Positions 29,701 through 37,709 of a stretch of 64,000 nucleotides of DNA are shown here, piece by piece. A program made the translations under genes and the position numbers. Within the stretch, counting starts at the first letter, position 1, and every line of letters begins with the position of its first letter. The DNA lies in the NCBI RefSeq assembly GCF_021018805.1, contig NC_086249.1, positions 79,634,472-79,698,471 on the forward strand, written 5' to 3'. The stretch comes from Prinia subflava. Its lineage: Eukaryota; Chordata; Aves; Passeriformes; Cisticolidae. The notes beneath the pieces are model-generated. The model did no database searches, had not been told where the DNA came from, and saw only the letters and a program-made list of their open reading frames with translations.

Positions 29701-32700
29701 AGTCTATCTATTCCTGACCAGCACCTGAAGCATGAACAACTTTTCATAAGCTACACGAGTACAGCTAGTTACAAGCCTGATGAGCACGGACAGTGAACTT
29801 ATTTGCATAAATCCACAAAGGAAAGGCAACTTAGTTAATGTGAACCAAGCCAGCAAACGTTTTGGGTTTGATTTTTTTTGGTGGAGAATCCATGGCAAGC
29901 TGACACAAAAAGTTAGCAAGCCTCATGGCCTACACAACCATTTCTAACTCTTCCATGGCCAATAAATCCTGACATCTAGTTATAAAATGGCTGGGGAAGG
30001 AAGATTTCTGATGCTGAATAACATTGAGACAGATAGCCTGAAGCAATAGGGCAGGACCAACTTGATAACTGGCTTTCAATTATGAAAAATGGAAGTAAAA
30101 GCTTATCAAAACAAAACATTAAGTAGTATTTAACCTTAATTTTGAACATACGAAAGACAAGCAAGGGGCTGGTAAGATTGAAACTGAAAAGCTCACTCAC
30201 ACCTTGGCATTTTGAGAACATTGCATTCTTCCCAGCTGATGAAAATCTGACAAAAACAAATGGCTAATCTTATTAAACAAAGGATAACAACCATGGAAAC
30301 TAACAATGTGGTGAAAAGTCAAGCCACTATTCTACAGGATATATTTCCCTTACATTATTTTGACATTTCATTTTTAAGTTGCTCTAATAGCTGTGCTATA
30401 ATTTATCTTACAAAGGAAATGAGGTCGTAAGCTTGAATCTCCTGACAGCTCCCTACTATTCCATTTTCCCCTTGGAAAAGGAACAAGGTTGCTGATATAC
30501 TTCCTGAGAACCATTTGATCTACAAATGAGTAAAGAGAACTGTTCTACTTTACCAGAAATACAGCTCTTAAATTTTTCATTAAGAACATGCAACTGCCCT
30601 GTCATACCAAGACATCAGCAGATTATTTACAGTAGCATCAAGATTAAAGCAAATCATGCAGATTGATGAGTTCTGGTTTTTAAATCCTGGCTACGAGATT
30701 CTAAGTGTATTTCCAACAACTTAAATAAGGTCCTGATTCTGCAAAGACAGTACCACTGCATGTCCATGTAAAGCTGAATAAACATTTAAAACTTCCAAGG
30801 GACTGAGTTCAAGGTGTCTATGTATTGACATTCCAACACACAGGTGGGGTTTTTAAAAATAGAAGAACACTCTCAGCCTGCATATAGTTATTCATATTGT
30901 GGCAACACTGAAGTTTTTTTGTATTATTGATTTAATTGACTGCTCTTTTATGATATGTCTACATTTCTCATTACAGAGAACAAAAATCAATCAGACCCAC
31001 TTCACCTCTGTTTACAAACACCTCACGTCCTGAAGCTGTGGTTTTAAAACAGCTTCAAGATGATGTAAGTGGAGCTCATGACTGAAAGAATTTGTTTCGG
31101 TCCCCCTCCACACACCCTTCCACCCCACTTAAGTTAGCATTAGCACTCCTGCACTATTTTGCTGGGGGTTAAATTAGAGGAAAGTTGGAGCAGAAGACTT
31201 TGTCCCTTTAAAAGAACAATGTAAATTCAACCTCTAGACAAAGTTTCCCACTATATGAAGACAGCAATGAAGGTGAGTCAACCAAGCTAATTATGAAGAG
31301 TATTTAAAAAAAAATTGAGTGGCAGTCTAACATATTGATTCAGACAGCTTGCTAGCTTTAGTATCTCCAAATTCATCACCTGGGCAATGGGGAACAACAT
31401 CACCCTTTTCAGCCAAGGCTTACAGAAGAGGCAAAAAGCAAATGTTAAATTTTATTCGCTTCCTATTCCCAGAAAATAGTTGCTTAAGTTACAACAGCTT
31501 TTAATTGCCTGCTGCATAAATATGCTCCTTTCGACTTCTATTTTTATACATACAAACCATGCGTAGCACAATGTTCCAAGTGAATGATTTTTTAAAAATT
31601 AATATAAATTATATTTACAGAAACAAGGCATCAAATACTACCTTAATTCAAATCCAACTCAAGGATTTTTCTGGCTCTAAGTGCTACTAGCGAATTGAGT
31701 GCAGTCCATGAAGGAATCCTAGGGACCTTTACTATGACCCTAACAGTGTATCTCATGTCATGGTGGTGAACAGGACTCCTTCAGAGAGTCTCCTAACTGC
31801 AGACTGCACCGCATGTGATGGCACCGCTGCCAGCAGCACTGCCAGCTTTCATCCCTTTTTACCACTGTGCGCCACCTCCTCAGGCTGGGCCAAACAGCTG
31901 CCGAATACCCACACTGTCACACGCCTAAAACACAAAAACCTGATCTCAGCCCAGAACAGTTCCCTCATCCCATGCACAACTAAGAAATTTCAGTCACCGC
32001 ATGGATGTGGAGCAGAGATACCCAGAACAGCCCAGCCATCCGTCACCTTGTGTGAAACTACCAAGAGAGCTACTCAAGGACTCTTGAGAGTGAAATAGCT
32101 CACAGTCCTTCAACCGTATGCAAAAAAGCTCTTTCTCTAGTTTGCAAATTTGCACAGAGAAGTTCTTCAGGCACCTCTGTAGCAAATTTGCATTCAAAGG
32201 CAAAACATTTCTAAGAAATAAGACATTTTTCTAAATGATACTCCCAAAACATTTGCTCAGGGTTTCACACACAGGCTGACAAAATGGCACTATTAAGAAG
32301 TCCTATCCTCTAGTTCACAAAAAAGTAATGTACTTGCCAACCATTGCATTCCCTGCAGAATGCTCCAAGTCTGAATGGCCATGCCCTAGTACTGAATGGA
32401 AATTCATGGAAAGGAGGCACACAGCCTAAAAACACTTAGTCATTTGGAGAGTACTTCAGAAAGAAGGAATGTAAGAAGTGCCAGCACATACACCTACACC
32501 AGCAGCTCAGTTTTCTCAGATTCTCTGCTATTTCAGTCAAGCATTATCTGACTGCAAGCAGAGCATAGTGATGATTCAGTAACACTGTGAGGAGTACCCT
32601 TTTAGGGTAGGTGAACGGGATCATAAATAATCACTTTTGAGAAAAGCAAACAAAAAATACTCTCTCTAGAATCTGATAGACCAGTGGCATCCACTATCAC

Positions 32701-34754
32701 TCCATACTATGTAGCTGACACCTAAGGATTCCACTACTTTTAATCTGTAGTCAAAAGATGGGAAAGCACAGCACGTTAGATTTGCAAAAACCACGTTCCC
32801 ATCTGACACCAACTTATTCCCTTCTCAAGCCACTTTTTTGCCACACTGACCTGAAGTTCCTCTCCTCCTCCACTTTCATTCTGAATCCCAAAAATCAAGC
32901 AGTCAGAAGGCTTCTCCGTAAGGCTACCTTTTACTCACAAAGTTAGAAAGCAAACACCGACTACTGTCCACAAAATATAATCGATAGCTAGGTCCCAATA
33001 CCCACGTTAACTGCCACTAAAATCCAGTTTTCACAGAAGCCTATTAACTTTTGTTTTGAAAACTACAATTTTTAGCAAAATATGTAAGCCTTTCAAAGTA
33101 AGAACAGACATTAAGCTGTCAGGCTTAATGATGCCTTGAGAGGCTACTTAGAACAGGAGCTAGACAGCATTTAAGGAATACAGTAGGTATTTATTAAAAG
33201 GCCTTCAAAGGATACACCTTGGGCAGCACAAGAACCCAGCCGAGGCTACACCCAAGATGGACAATGGGTCATACACTTTCACGCTTTTATAAGTTTTGGT
33301 CTATTTACATATTAAGGTTATCTGTCCAATTACAGCTTCAGGTTATGAAATCCCATCTTCCCAGATTGCTCTCCTCTATTTGCTGTTGTTTATACTTTTT
33401 GGACCTGAAGCTGCAACAGTTCTCAGGCTGGAAAAGGATTGTTTTATCTAACTAAACTGTGAAGTGAACTTGCTAACACTTTATGTGAAGTTCAGAGTTA
33501 TATACTAATGTAGCATAGAACCTGGAAAATATGAAAGCTAAAACTTAAGGCATCAAGGATGCAAGAGACCTGAAGTCACTTGCACAAACACTGTCCTGAA
33601 GGTCAGAGCTGAAACTCAACTTCAATGGTAACACAAGTATCTAAATAGTGAGGTCCAGTAAAGACATTAACCTATGGTAATCAGGGAATTGCTGTGTTTC
33701 TGTGGTAGGAAACACCACCCCTCTGACAAAATTACTTGTGTTGTACCTCTCCACCTTCCCAAGTCCAAAGGGAGGATCTGAAATGTGATGCACACACTCA
33801 CCCCCAAAGCTAGCTCACCTATATGTATGTGCCTTCAAGCATCAGGAGAATGGCTTGCTCCCTGCCCAAACTGACAAGGTTCATATAGAATCTAACTGAG
33901 TCTGAAAACAAAACAGGCTAAAATAAAACAAAATTGCAAAAGAAAAGCAAGTAAGGGAAGAGAGCTGACAGGACAAATGTTTTAAATCCATCTTAAATCT
34001 ATCTGACTCACTCCTAGTAAGTGAAGTCATAAACATCCCCGTCACTGGCTATTCTAAGATTTTCTCAAGTACCTCTGTGCCTCTCTCCTGGCTCTTAAGA
34101 CTCCAGCTACGCGCTGAGTTAATAAACAAACATTTATTTAGCCCCAAAAGGCGTTGGGAGGATTTTACAAAAACCAGACACGAGGCCTACCCTGGAAAAA
34201 CTTCCCTGAGGGCTGCTCACTGCTACCAGGTGGCGATCGGGGCGCACAAAGCGCGGTCTGAGGAAAAGAGCGGCTGCGGAAACGCTCCCTGAGCCACGTC
34301 CCGCCCGCACCGCTCCCCGCAGCCCTCGGGACGGGCCAGGGGAGCGACGACTGACGGGGACGTCCGGCACGGCTGCCCGCCGCACTCCCAAAGTTTCGGC
34401 AGGGCAGGGAAAGGGGGAGCCCCGAGCCCGCCACCCGGAGCCGCGGGGAGCCCCTGCCCCGCCGGGGCCGGAGCGGCCGCGCTGCGCCGCGCCCGCAACC
34501 GGGCAGCGCAACGGAGCGCGGGAGGTGCCGCCGCCACAGCCTCCTCCTCATCCTCCTCATCTTCCTCTCCCCCACGGCGGGCGGAGGGCGCGGGGGCCGC
34601 CGTGCCAGCGGGCAATGAATGGTCGCGCCAGACGCGCCTCCACCCCCGCTCACTCACAGGCGACGTAGGCGACGAAGGCGAGCCCCACGAGCAGCTTCAT
34701 CCTCCTGCGGTTGATGGCGGTCAGCAGGCGCAGCAGCGGCCCCTTGCTCACCAT
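8589..34754 (-). CDS. UXS1: UXS1, UDP-glucuronate decarboxylase (UDP-xylose synthase), exons 1-6 of a spliced gene; 3' part outside window
   Basis: UXS1 converts UDP-glucuronate to UDP-xylose with bound NAD+ in the Golgi/ER lumen. UDP-xylose supplies the first sugar of the glycosaminoglycan linker on proteoglycans. Six exons (34658-34754, 22010-22037, 19294-19342, 17088-17131, 13522-13582, 8589-8769) join in frame to 460 coding bases, or 153 codons plus one base. The predicted order is: short basic cytosolic tail (residues 1-20, with R16-R18), single membrane anchor (about 21-33), stem containing APLREKIKDLEK, then FTQKYPPVKFLSEKDRKRIL leading into ITGGAGFVGSHL. In that motif G96, G99 and G102 form the GxxGxxG dinucleotide-binding loop of extended short-chain dehydrogenases. 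The match to vertebrate UXS1 is close to identical from residue 73 on. The protein is about 420 residues in other vertebrates, so roughly 265 residues, including the YxxxK catalytic pair, lie beyond base 1. I looked for exon 7 in 1-8588 and did not find it. Confidence 0.97.
9345..9425 (+). mobile_element. short CR1 3' tail, forward
   Basis: The motif TTGGATTAGATGGTCTTTGC, then AGGTCCCTTACAATTGAAAG, followed by ATTCTTCTATACC, matches the last 60-80 bases of CR1 with a diverged terminal repeat. Too short for subfamily assignment. Confidence 0.7.
10068..10082. repeat. poly-A run (15)
   Basis: Fifteen consecutive A in UXS1 intron 5, read as U15 in the pre-mRNA. It is not close enough to a splice acceptor to act as its pyrimidine tract. 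Confidence 0.9.
10793..10932. repeat. A-rich degenerate tandem repeat
   Basis: An A-rich tract in which AAAAAGCAC recurs about four times after an initial long A run. The long open frames on the opposite strand (Phe/Leu-rich) come only from this composition. Confidence 0.8.
13522..13582 (-). CDS. UXS1: UXS1 exon 5, entry to catalytic domain
   Basis: The exon completes S73 and encodes FTQKYPPVKFLSEKDRKRIL, essentially invariant among vertebrate UXS1 proteins. It contains the first beta-strand (RIL) of the Rossmann fold. The acceptor is CTGTAG and the donor is GTAAGT. A longer open frame around it (13462-13755) is exon plus flanking intron, not a separate gene. Confidence 0.97.
13583..17087 (-). 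other. UXS1: UXS1 intron 4
   Basis: The intron is bounded by GTATGT and TAG. It is mostly AT-rich unique sequence, with an unexplained GC-richer segment at about 16195-16600. No repeat family was recognised. Confidence 0.85.
17088..17131 (-). CDS. UXS1: UXS1 exon 4, stem helix
   Basis: The exon encodes AVAPLREKIKDLEK and two bases of S73. The REKIKDLEK part is probably helical or coiled-coil and matches the conserved stem of the family. A TTTTAG acceptor precedes 17131 and a GTATGT donor follows 17088. Confidence 0.96.
17132..19293 (-). other. UXS1: UXS1 intron 3
   Basis: The intron is bounded by GTTAGT and TAG. It contains an A-rich CAAAA-type low-complexity tract at 18331-18435. No other feature is supported. 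Confidence 0.85.
18331..18435. repeat. A-rich CAAAA/CCAAA low-complexity tract
   Basis: An A20-type run is followed by CAACCACAAAACAACAAAAC and related units, then a short AG repeat near 18423-18432. This is ordinary avian intronic low complexity. Confidence 0.85.
19294..19342 (-). CDS. UXS1: UXS1 exon 3, lumenal stem
   Basis: The exon encodes the last base of R42 and then SLQENGDQKVESRIEE. This aligns with the charged stem segment of vertebrate UXS1. The acceptor CAG precedes 19342. The donor after 19294 reads GTTAGT, with T instead of the usual purine at +3, so it is a somewhat weaker site than its neighbours. The exon ends in phase 0. Confidence 0.95.
19398..19444. repeat. 22-bp tandem duplication
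   Basis: The unit GCACCTGCATCATATTAAAA plus CA occurs twice without a mismatch (19398-19419 and 19420-19441), followed by GCA of a third partial copy. The identity suggests a recent slippage event. Confidence 0.95.
20236..20258. repeat. compound (AT)n(AC)n microsatellite
   Basis: About seven AT units are followed directly by four CA units, in UXS1 intron 2. Confidence 0.9.
22010..22037 (-). CDS. UXS1: UXS1 exon 2 (28-nt microexon)
   Basis: This exon of only 28 bases encodes SVWGNFVNM plus two bases of the following arginine codon. A polypyrimidine tract and CAG acceptor lie just above 22037, and a GTAATG donor follows 22010. It enters in phase 1 and leaves in phase 2. Skipping it would shift the frame, since 28 is not a multiple of 3. 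It encodes the lumenal residues just after the membrane anchor. Confidence 0.96.
24159..24171. repeat. poly-A run (13)
   Basis: Thirteen consecutive A in UXS1 intron 1. Confidence 0.9.
25955..26120. repeat. C/A low-complexity tract with C16 and C8 runs
   Basis: CAAAA-type units surround a run of 16 C (25998-26013), an ACACACA stretch and, at the right end, CCCCTCCCCCCCC. On the UXS1 sense strand this becomes long G runs within GTTTT repeats. Both strands give spurious open frames (Pro/Lys-rich or Phe/Gly-rich). Confidence 0.9.
27310..28325 (+). mobile_element. CR1 LINE, about 1 kb, 5'-truncated, decayed ORF2
   Basis: The first third translates (27307-27579) to a reverse-transcriptase segment with GGVLGPVLFSIFINDTD and a decayed active-site box reading PVDDTEL where the family has F-ADDTKL. 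Frameshifts and stops follow. Further down come the conserved CR1 pieces for the C-terminal domain (HIDLFERVQRRATK region near 27870) and a 3' end reading GACTAGATGATCTTTAAAGG then CCATTCTACCATT. It is a non-functional insertion in UXS1 intron 1, in the orientation opposite to UXS1 transcription. Confidence 0.92.
34658..34754 (-). CDS. UXS1: UXS1 exon 1, coding part: start codon, cytosolic tail and membrane anchor
   Basis: Translation begins MVSKGPLLRLLTAINRRRMK and continues through the hydrophobic stretch LLVGLAFVAYVA, typical of a type II signal anchor. The ATG (34754 down to 34752) has G at -3 and G at +4, a strong Kozak context. The exon ends after the first base of a serine codon, with donor GTGAGT starting at 34657. 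The N-terminus differs modestly from the mammalian protein as I recall it (one extra residue near position 5) but keeps the NRRRMKLL core. It sits inside the CpG island. Confidence 0.97.
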
Positions 34755-34844
34755 GCCCCGCGGCGGCGGCACGCAGAGCGCCGGGCACGGCCGCGGCCAC
34801 CCACGGCTCCGCTCGGCCCCGCTCCGCCCGCCCCGGAACCGCCC

Positions 34845-34854
34845 GCGCAGGCGC
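34845..34854. promoter_or_regulatory. NRF1-type site
   Basis: GCGCAGGCGC, preceded by C and followed by A, fits the NRF1 consensus YGCGCANGCGCR completely. It lies about 90 bases upstream of the UXS1 start codon. Confidence 0.5.
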
Positions 34855-34920
34855 AGCGGCGGCGCGCGCCCGCTCCCCCGCCCGCCCCTTCCCTCCCTGC
34901 CCGCGGCCGGAGCGGCGGCG

Positions 34921-34930
34921 GCGCATGCGC
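34921..34930. promoter_or_regulatory. palindromic NRF1-type site
   Basis: GCGCATGCGC is a perfect palindrome and matches the NRF1 core. Such sites are common at bidirectional CpG-island promoters. It lies about 170 bases upstream of the UXS1 start codon. Confidence 0.5.
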
Positions 34931-35234
34931 GGGGCCGTGCCTCCCTCAGAGCAGGCGGTTCGCTCAGGGCCGCGTGTTCGCTGCGGGGTGCTCGCTTCCC
35001 GCCCGGTGCGCCCGGGGAAATGGTGCGGCCGCAGCCTCCTCGTGGGCCTCGGCTGGTCTGTCAGGGCCGGGTCACCTGTCGCCTCCCGTCGTGGTGGTCC
35101 TTGCCTGATGGAATGAGCAGGCAGACGTGGGCACACACATGGACAACACGTGTGTTGCGCTGGCACCTTCAGTGCCTGGTCCTTTGAAAGCAACATTCGC
35201 CTCGTCCCTAGTGTGCATCACCTGGATGCAATTT

Positions 35235-35600
35235 TGCAGACTCACAGAATACTCTTAAGTTGAAAAGGATCCACACAGGTAATCCAGTCCAACTCTTGAC
35301 CCTGCAAAGGACAGCCCCAACAATTACATCATATGCCTGAGAGCACTGTCCAAACGCTTCTGTCAGGCTGTGACCACATCCCTGGGGAGCCTGTCCTGGT
35401 GCTGACCACCCTCTCTGGGGGAAAAACCCTTTTGTGATATCTAGCCTAAACCTTCCCTGATGCGACCTCAGGCCATTCCCTCAGGTCCTGTTATAGTCTG
35501 CCAGAGAAAGGAGGTCAGTGTGTGCCCCTCCACCACGTGAGAAGCTGTAAACTGTGACGAGGTCTCCTCTCAGGGTGCACTAGGAAGACCCTGTTTGAGC
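35235..35600 (-). mobile_element. CR1 LINE 3' fragment, reverse
   Basis: The segment begins CTCACAGAATACTC with GTAATCCAGTCCAACTC and continues through the block around CTGGGGAGCCTGTCC and GTGAGAAGCTGTAAACTG to GAGGTCTCCTCTCAG. This is the reverse complement of the CR1 3' region. It abuts a forward CR1 tail. Confidence 0.85.
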
Positions 35601-35665
35601 ATGGAGGTTGGACCACATGACCTGCTCTGGTGCCATCCAATCTTGCCCCTTTCTGTGATTCTGTA
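35600..35665 (+). mobile_element. short CR1 3' tail, forward
   Basis: GGAGGTTGGACCACATGACC is followed by CATCCAATCTTGCCCC and TTCTGTGATTCTGT, the CR1 terminal sequence with its octamer-type repeat. It points in the opposite orientation to the fragment directly to its left. Confidence 0.75.
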
Positions 35666-36322
35666 AATTAAAAATGTGAGGATTTCCCCCTTCTCCTTCA
35701 CACCCCTGCCAAGTAGTAGTTTATGACTTTGCTTCTATTCAGGATAACAAGATTGGTTTAAAGCAAGTTGCATTTTTACTGCAGCTTCTGTCTGAAGTCC
35801 TTGTGGCCTATTGCAAACTGCAGATTGATATTTGCCTGTGTAATATAAGATCTGGGATAATTCATGTTCTTACAATGTAAATGTAAAACCATTCATGTTC
35901 ATGTAATATGATGTGGAATAACCCGCATTTGTGATTGATGGTATAAAATCAGTCGCATTTTAGGGGAATATGGTAACAGTCACTTGGGCTTGGAAAGAAA
36001 GTAAAATGGTTAGGAATTGTAAACGCCCTTGACCAAAACTTGGGCCATGATTTACAACAGAAAGAAGAGTGACTATGAGAAGAGATAAGCCCACTCTGGA
36101 CATGGACTCAACAATGACCCATGATTATCGCTTGATATGGATCTAGCTTCCATCATCTGGGGTGTGCATCCCAATACGAAATTCCCAAAAATCGAATCAA
36201 GTATTCTTCTCTACTCAAAAATCCAATCAACCGTCCGGCAGTGAGGACAGAATTACATGAATATGGAAAAGGAATAGAAAAGACAAAGAAGTATGAAGCA
36301 ATACCCTGTCCGGCCGAAAAAC

Positions 36323-36331
36323 TATATATAA
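36323..36331 (+). promoter_or_regulatory. TATA box of the LTR
   Basis: TATATATAA lies 161 bases before the AATAAA signal within the LTR. If active, transcription would start near 36350-36360 and run away from UXS1. Confidence 0.5.
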
Positions 36332-36491
36332 ACTAACCCTGCTAGGACTGAAATTGTGAACGGGGGAGCTCTGGTGTGATAGAGGCCAAAGCTAGGTTCA
36401 CCCAGTGCCTGACCTTGGGCTCGACACTGACTTTGTTTGTGGCTTTTTTGTTTTGCAAATTCTGTTTCCAAATTTTATTGTGTAAATTATT

Positions 36492-36497
36492 AATAAA
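36492..36497 (+). terminator. LTR polyadenylation signal
   Basis: AATAAA lies about 40 bases before the LTR end, followed by T-rich sequence. It is the expected R/U5 processing signal. Confidence 0.5.
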
Positions 36498-36697
36498 ATT
36501 CTTTTTTATTAATTTGATTGGCTACATATTTATAACACCTGGAAGGGTGGATGCCTTCCTCATGTGTCAAAACATGTTCTCCTGTCAGTAGATACACTTA
36601 ATCTGAAATCTCTCTCCACAACCTGACCTTTTCCTTGAGTAGTGTGGCTTCCAGACAGTTTGTAAGGGATATTCTTTCTCACACTTGCCTCCCACAG

Positions 36698-36872
36698 AAG
36701 AAGACTGTGAGAGGAAGTGCTCTTGAATTAAATTCTTCTTTTCAGTATAGAAATGCAGCTTGTTTACACCAAGAAACTATGACCTCAGTCGAAGAGCTCA
36801 TACAGTTAACAAGAGTTAATACCTTATTACAAGGAGTAAAGTCAGTGAAACAAATGTGTGAGTGTCAGAAGG
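36698..36872 (+). ncRNA. candidate exon of a transcript divergent from UXS1
   Basis: A pyrimidine-rich acceptor (TTGCCTCCCACAG, ending 36697) and a consensus donor (GG then GTAAGTGC at 36873) bound 175 bases. One frame is open through the segment and beyond (36635-36967). Its peptide, with a CECQKGKCSKLLCRV stretch that runs into the putative intron, matches no family I know. It could be an exon of a non-coding RNA started from the UXS1 CpG island or from the LTR just upstream, or simply chance splice-like sites. Confidence 0.25.
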
Positions 36873-37569
36873 GTAAGTGCAGTAAGCTGCTGTGCAGAGT
36901 GATTAAGAATATCCCCCTCTGTGAGACTCATGGAAGAAAAGGCACTTTTACAGGAAGCCTTGAGAATTGAGATTTCCTAACCCTGGGCTCTGATTATAAG
37001 GCCACTCCTTTCCTCTTGATTTTGTTTCCTTTAATTTGTCTTTAATTTGACATGACTGGAGCATACCTAACTTGCAAGTTCATTCCACTGTTTCCAGCTA
37101 CATGAAGTAAAGGGAATAACAGATCATCATTTAAAACATGATCTGGCTCCAAATTCATCTTATGTAGTAATCTCCCCAAAAGTAGCAGAGTTTTATACCA
37201 GCAGTAAATTTGGCCATCAAAAAGCTATAGCTGAACTGTGCTGCATGAAGGCTAGAGAATATTACAGGATATATTGATATGCACAATATAAAATCCACAA
37301 GCCTTTAGGGCTGCCCAAGATGCTTTTAACAATTGCTCTGCCCTAAGCTCCTCTGCTCAGTCTGTGACTCAATCGTGTTGCCTCTGTAAGGAACCTTGCT
37401 TGGCACCTCGCTCAGTCTTCATGCCAGTTTTGCTGTAGAAACATGTTCAAACAGGCTGCCATCTGTGAGGATGGGAAAAGGAGAGTGCAAAGGAGCAAGA
37501 TGCATTATGGAACTTCTGGTGAAGGAGACTTGAACTCCTCAGGAGGCAGGCTGGCCATGCTCTCTGCAG

Positions 37570-37709
37570 GGCCAGCTGTTTGTCATGTGTGTCACCAGGG
37601 CCAACTGTGTCTATGACACTCTGCAAATGAGACAGAATGTGTCTAACTTAACGGCAGGGGGGGTGACTGCAAGTCTGTCCCATCTCAACTATGACTACAC
37701 ACATGTACC
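37570..37709 (+). ncRNA. second candidate exon on the same strand
   Basis: An acceptor-like CTCTCTGCAG ending near 37569 and a donor GTAAGTAC beginning near 37710 bound about 140 bases of GC-richer sequence. A 77-residue open frame (37585-37818) crosses it without a recognisable domain. It is paired with the preceding candidate only by strand and proximity. Confidence 0.2.

Larger units (their letters stand above)
22038..34657 (-). other. UXS1: UXS1 intron 1
   Basis: This 12.6-kb first intron is bounded by GTGAGT and CAG. It contains a C/A-rich simple repeat with a C16 run (25955-26120), an A13 run (24159-24171) and a 1-kb forward CR1 copy (about 27310-28325). The first 450 bases or so (about 34210-34657) are CpG-island sequence and include a CTC/CAT trinucleotide-like tract at about 34540-34570. 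The rest is unannotated. Confidence 0.85.
34210..35110 (-). promoter_or_regulatory. UXS1: CpG-island promoter of UXS1
   Basis: GC-rich and CpG-dense sequence surrounds exon 1, in sharp contrast to the AT-rich flanks. I see no TATA box near a plausible start site. GC boxes (CCGCCCGCCCC at 34824-34834 and CCCGCCCGCCCC at 34877-34888) and two near-perfect NRF1 sites (GCGCAGGCGC at 34845-34854, GCGCATGCGC at 34921-34930) lie 70-180 bases upstream of the start codon. This is a typical housekeeping promoter. The 5' UTR probably begins between about 34780 and 34930, but the exact start cannot be read from sequence. Island edges are by eye. Confidence 0.85.
35839..36537 (+). mobile_element. solo LTR of an endogenous retrovirus, forward
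   Basis: This 699-bp unit starts TGTAATATAAG and ends TATTTATAACA (TG...CA ends). It is flanked on both sides by CCTG (35835-35838 and 36538-36541), consistent with a 4-bp target-site duplication. It has a TATA box, TATATATAA, at 36323-36331 and a polyadenylation signal, AATAAA, at 36492-36497, in the order and spacing expected for U3-R-U5 in forward orientation. No gag, pol or env coding sequence adjoins it. A 4-bp duplication is typical of gammaretrovirus-like (class I) elements, but I cannot name the family. An imperfect repeat of the U3 start occurs at 35902. Confidence 0.75.

Noticed and set aside
34134..35196. Several 120-180 residue open frames on both strands in the CpG island
   Set aside because: Low stop-codon density in GC-rich DNA explains them. 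Only the UXS1 exon 1 frame is supported by homology and splicing.
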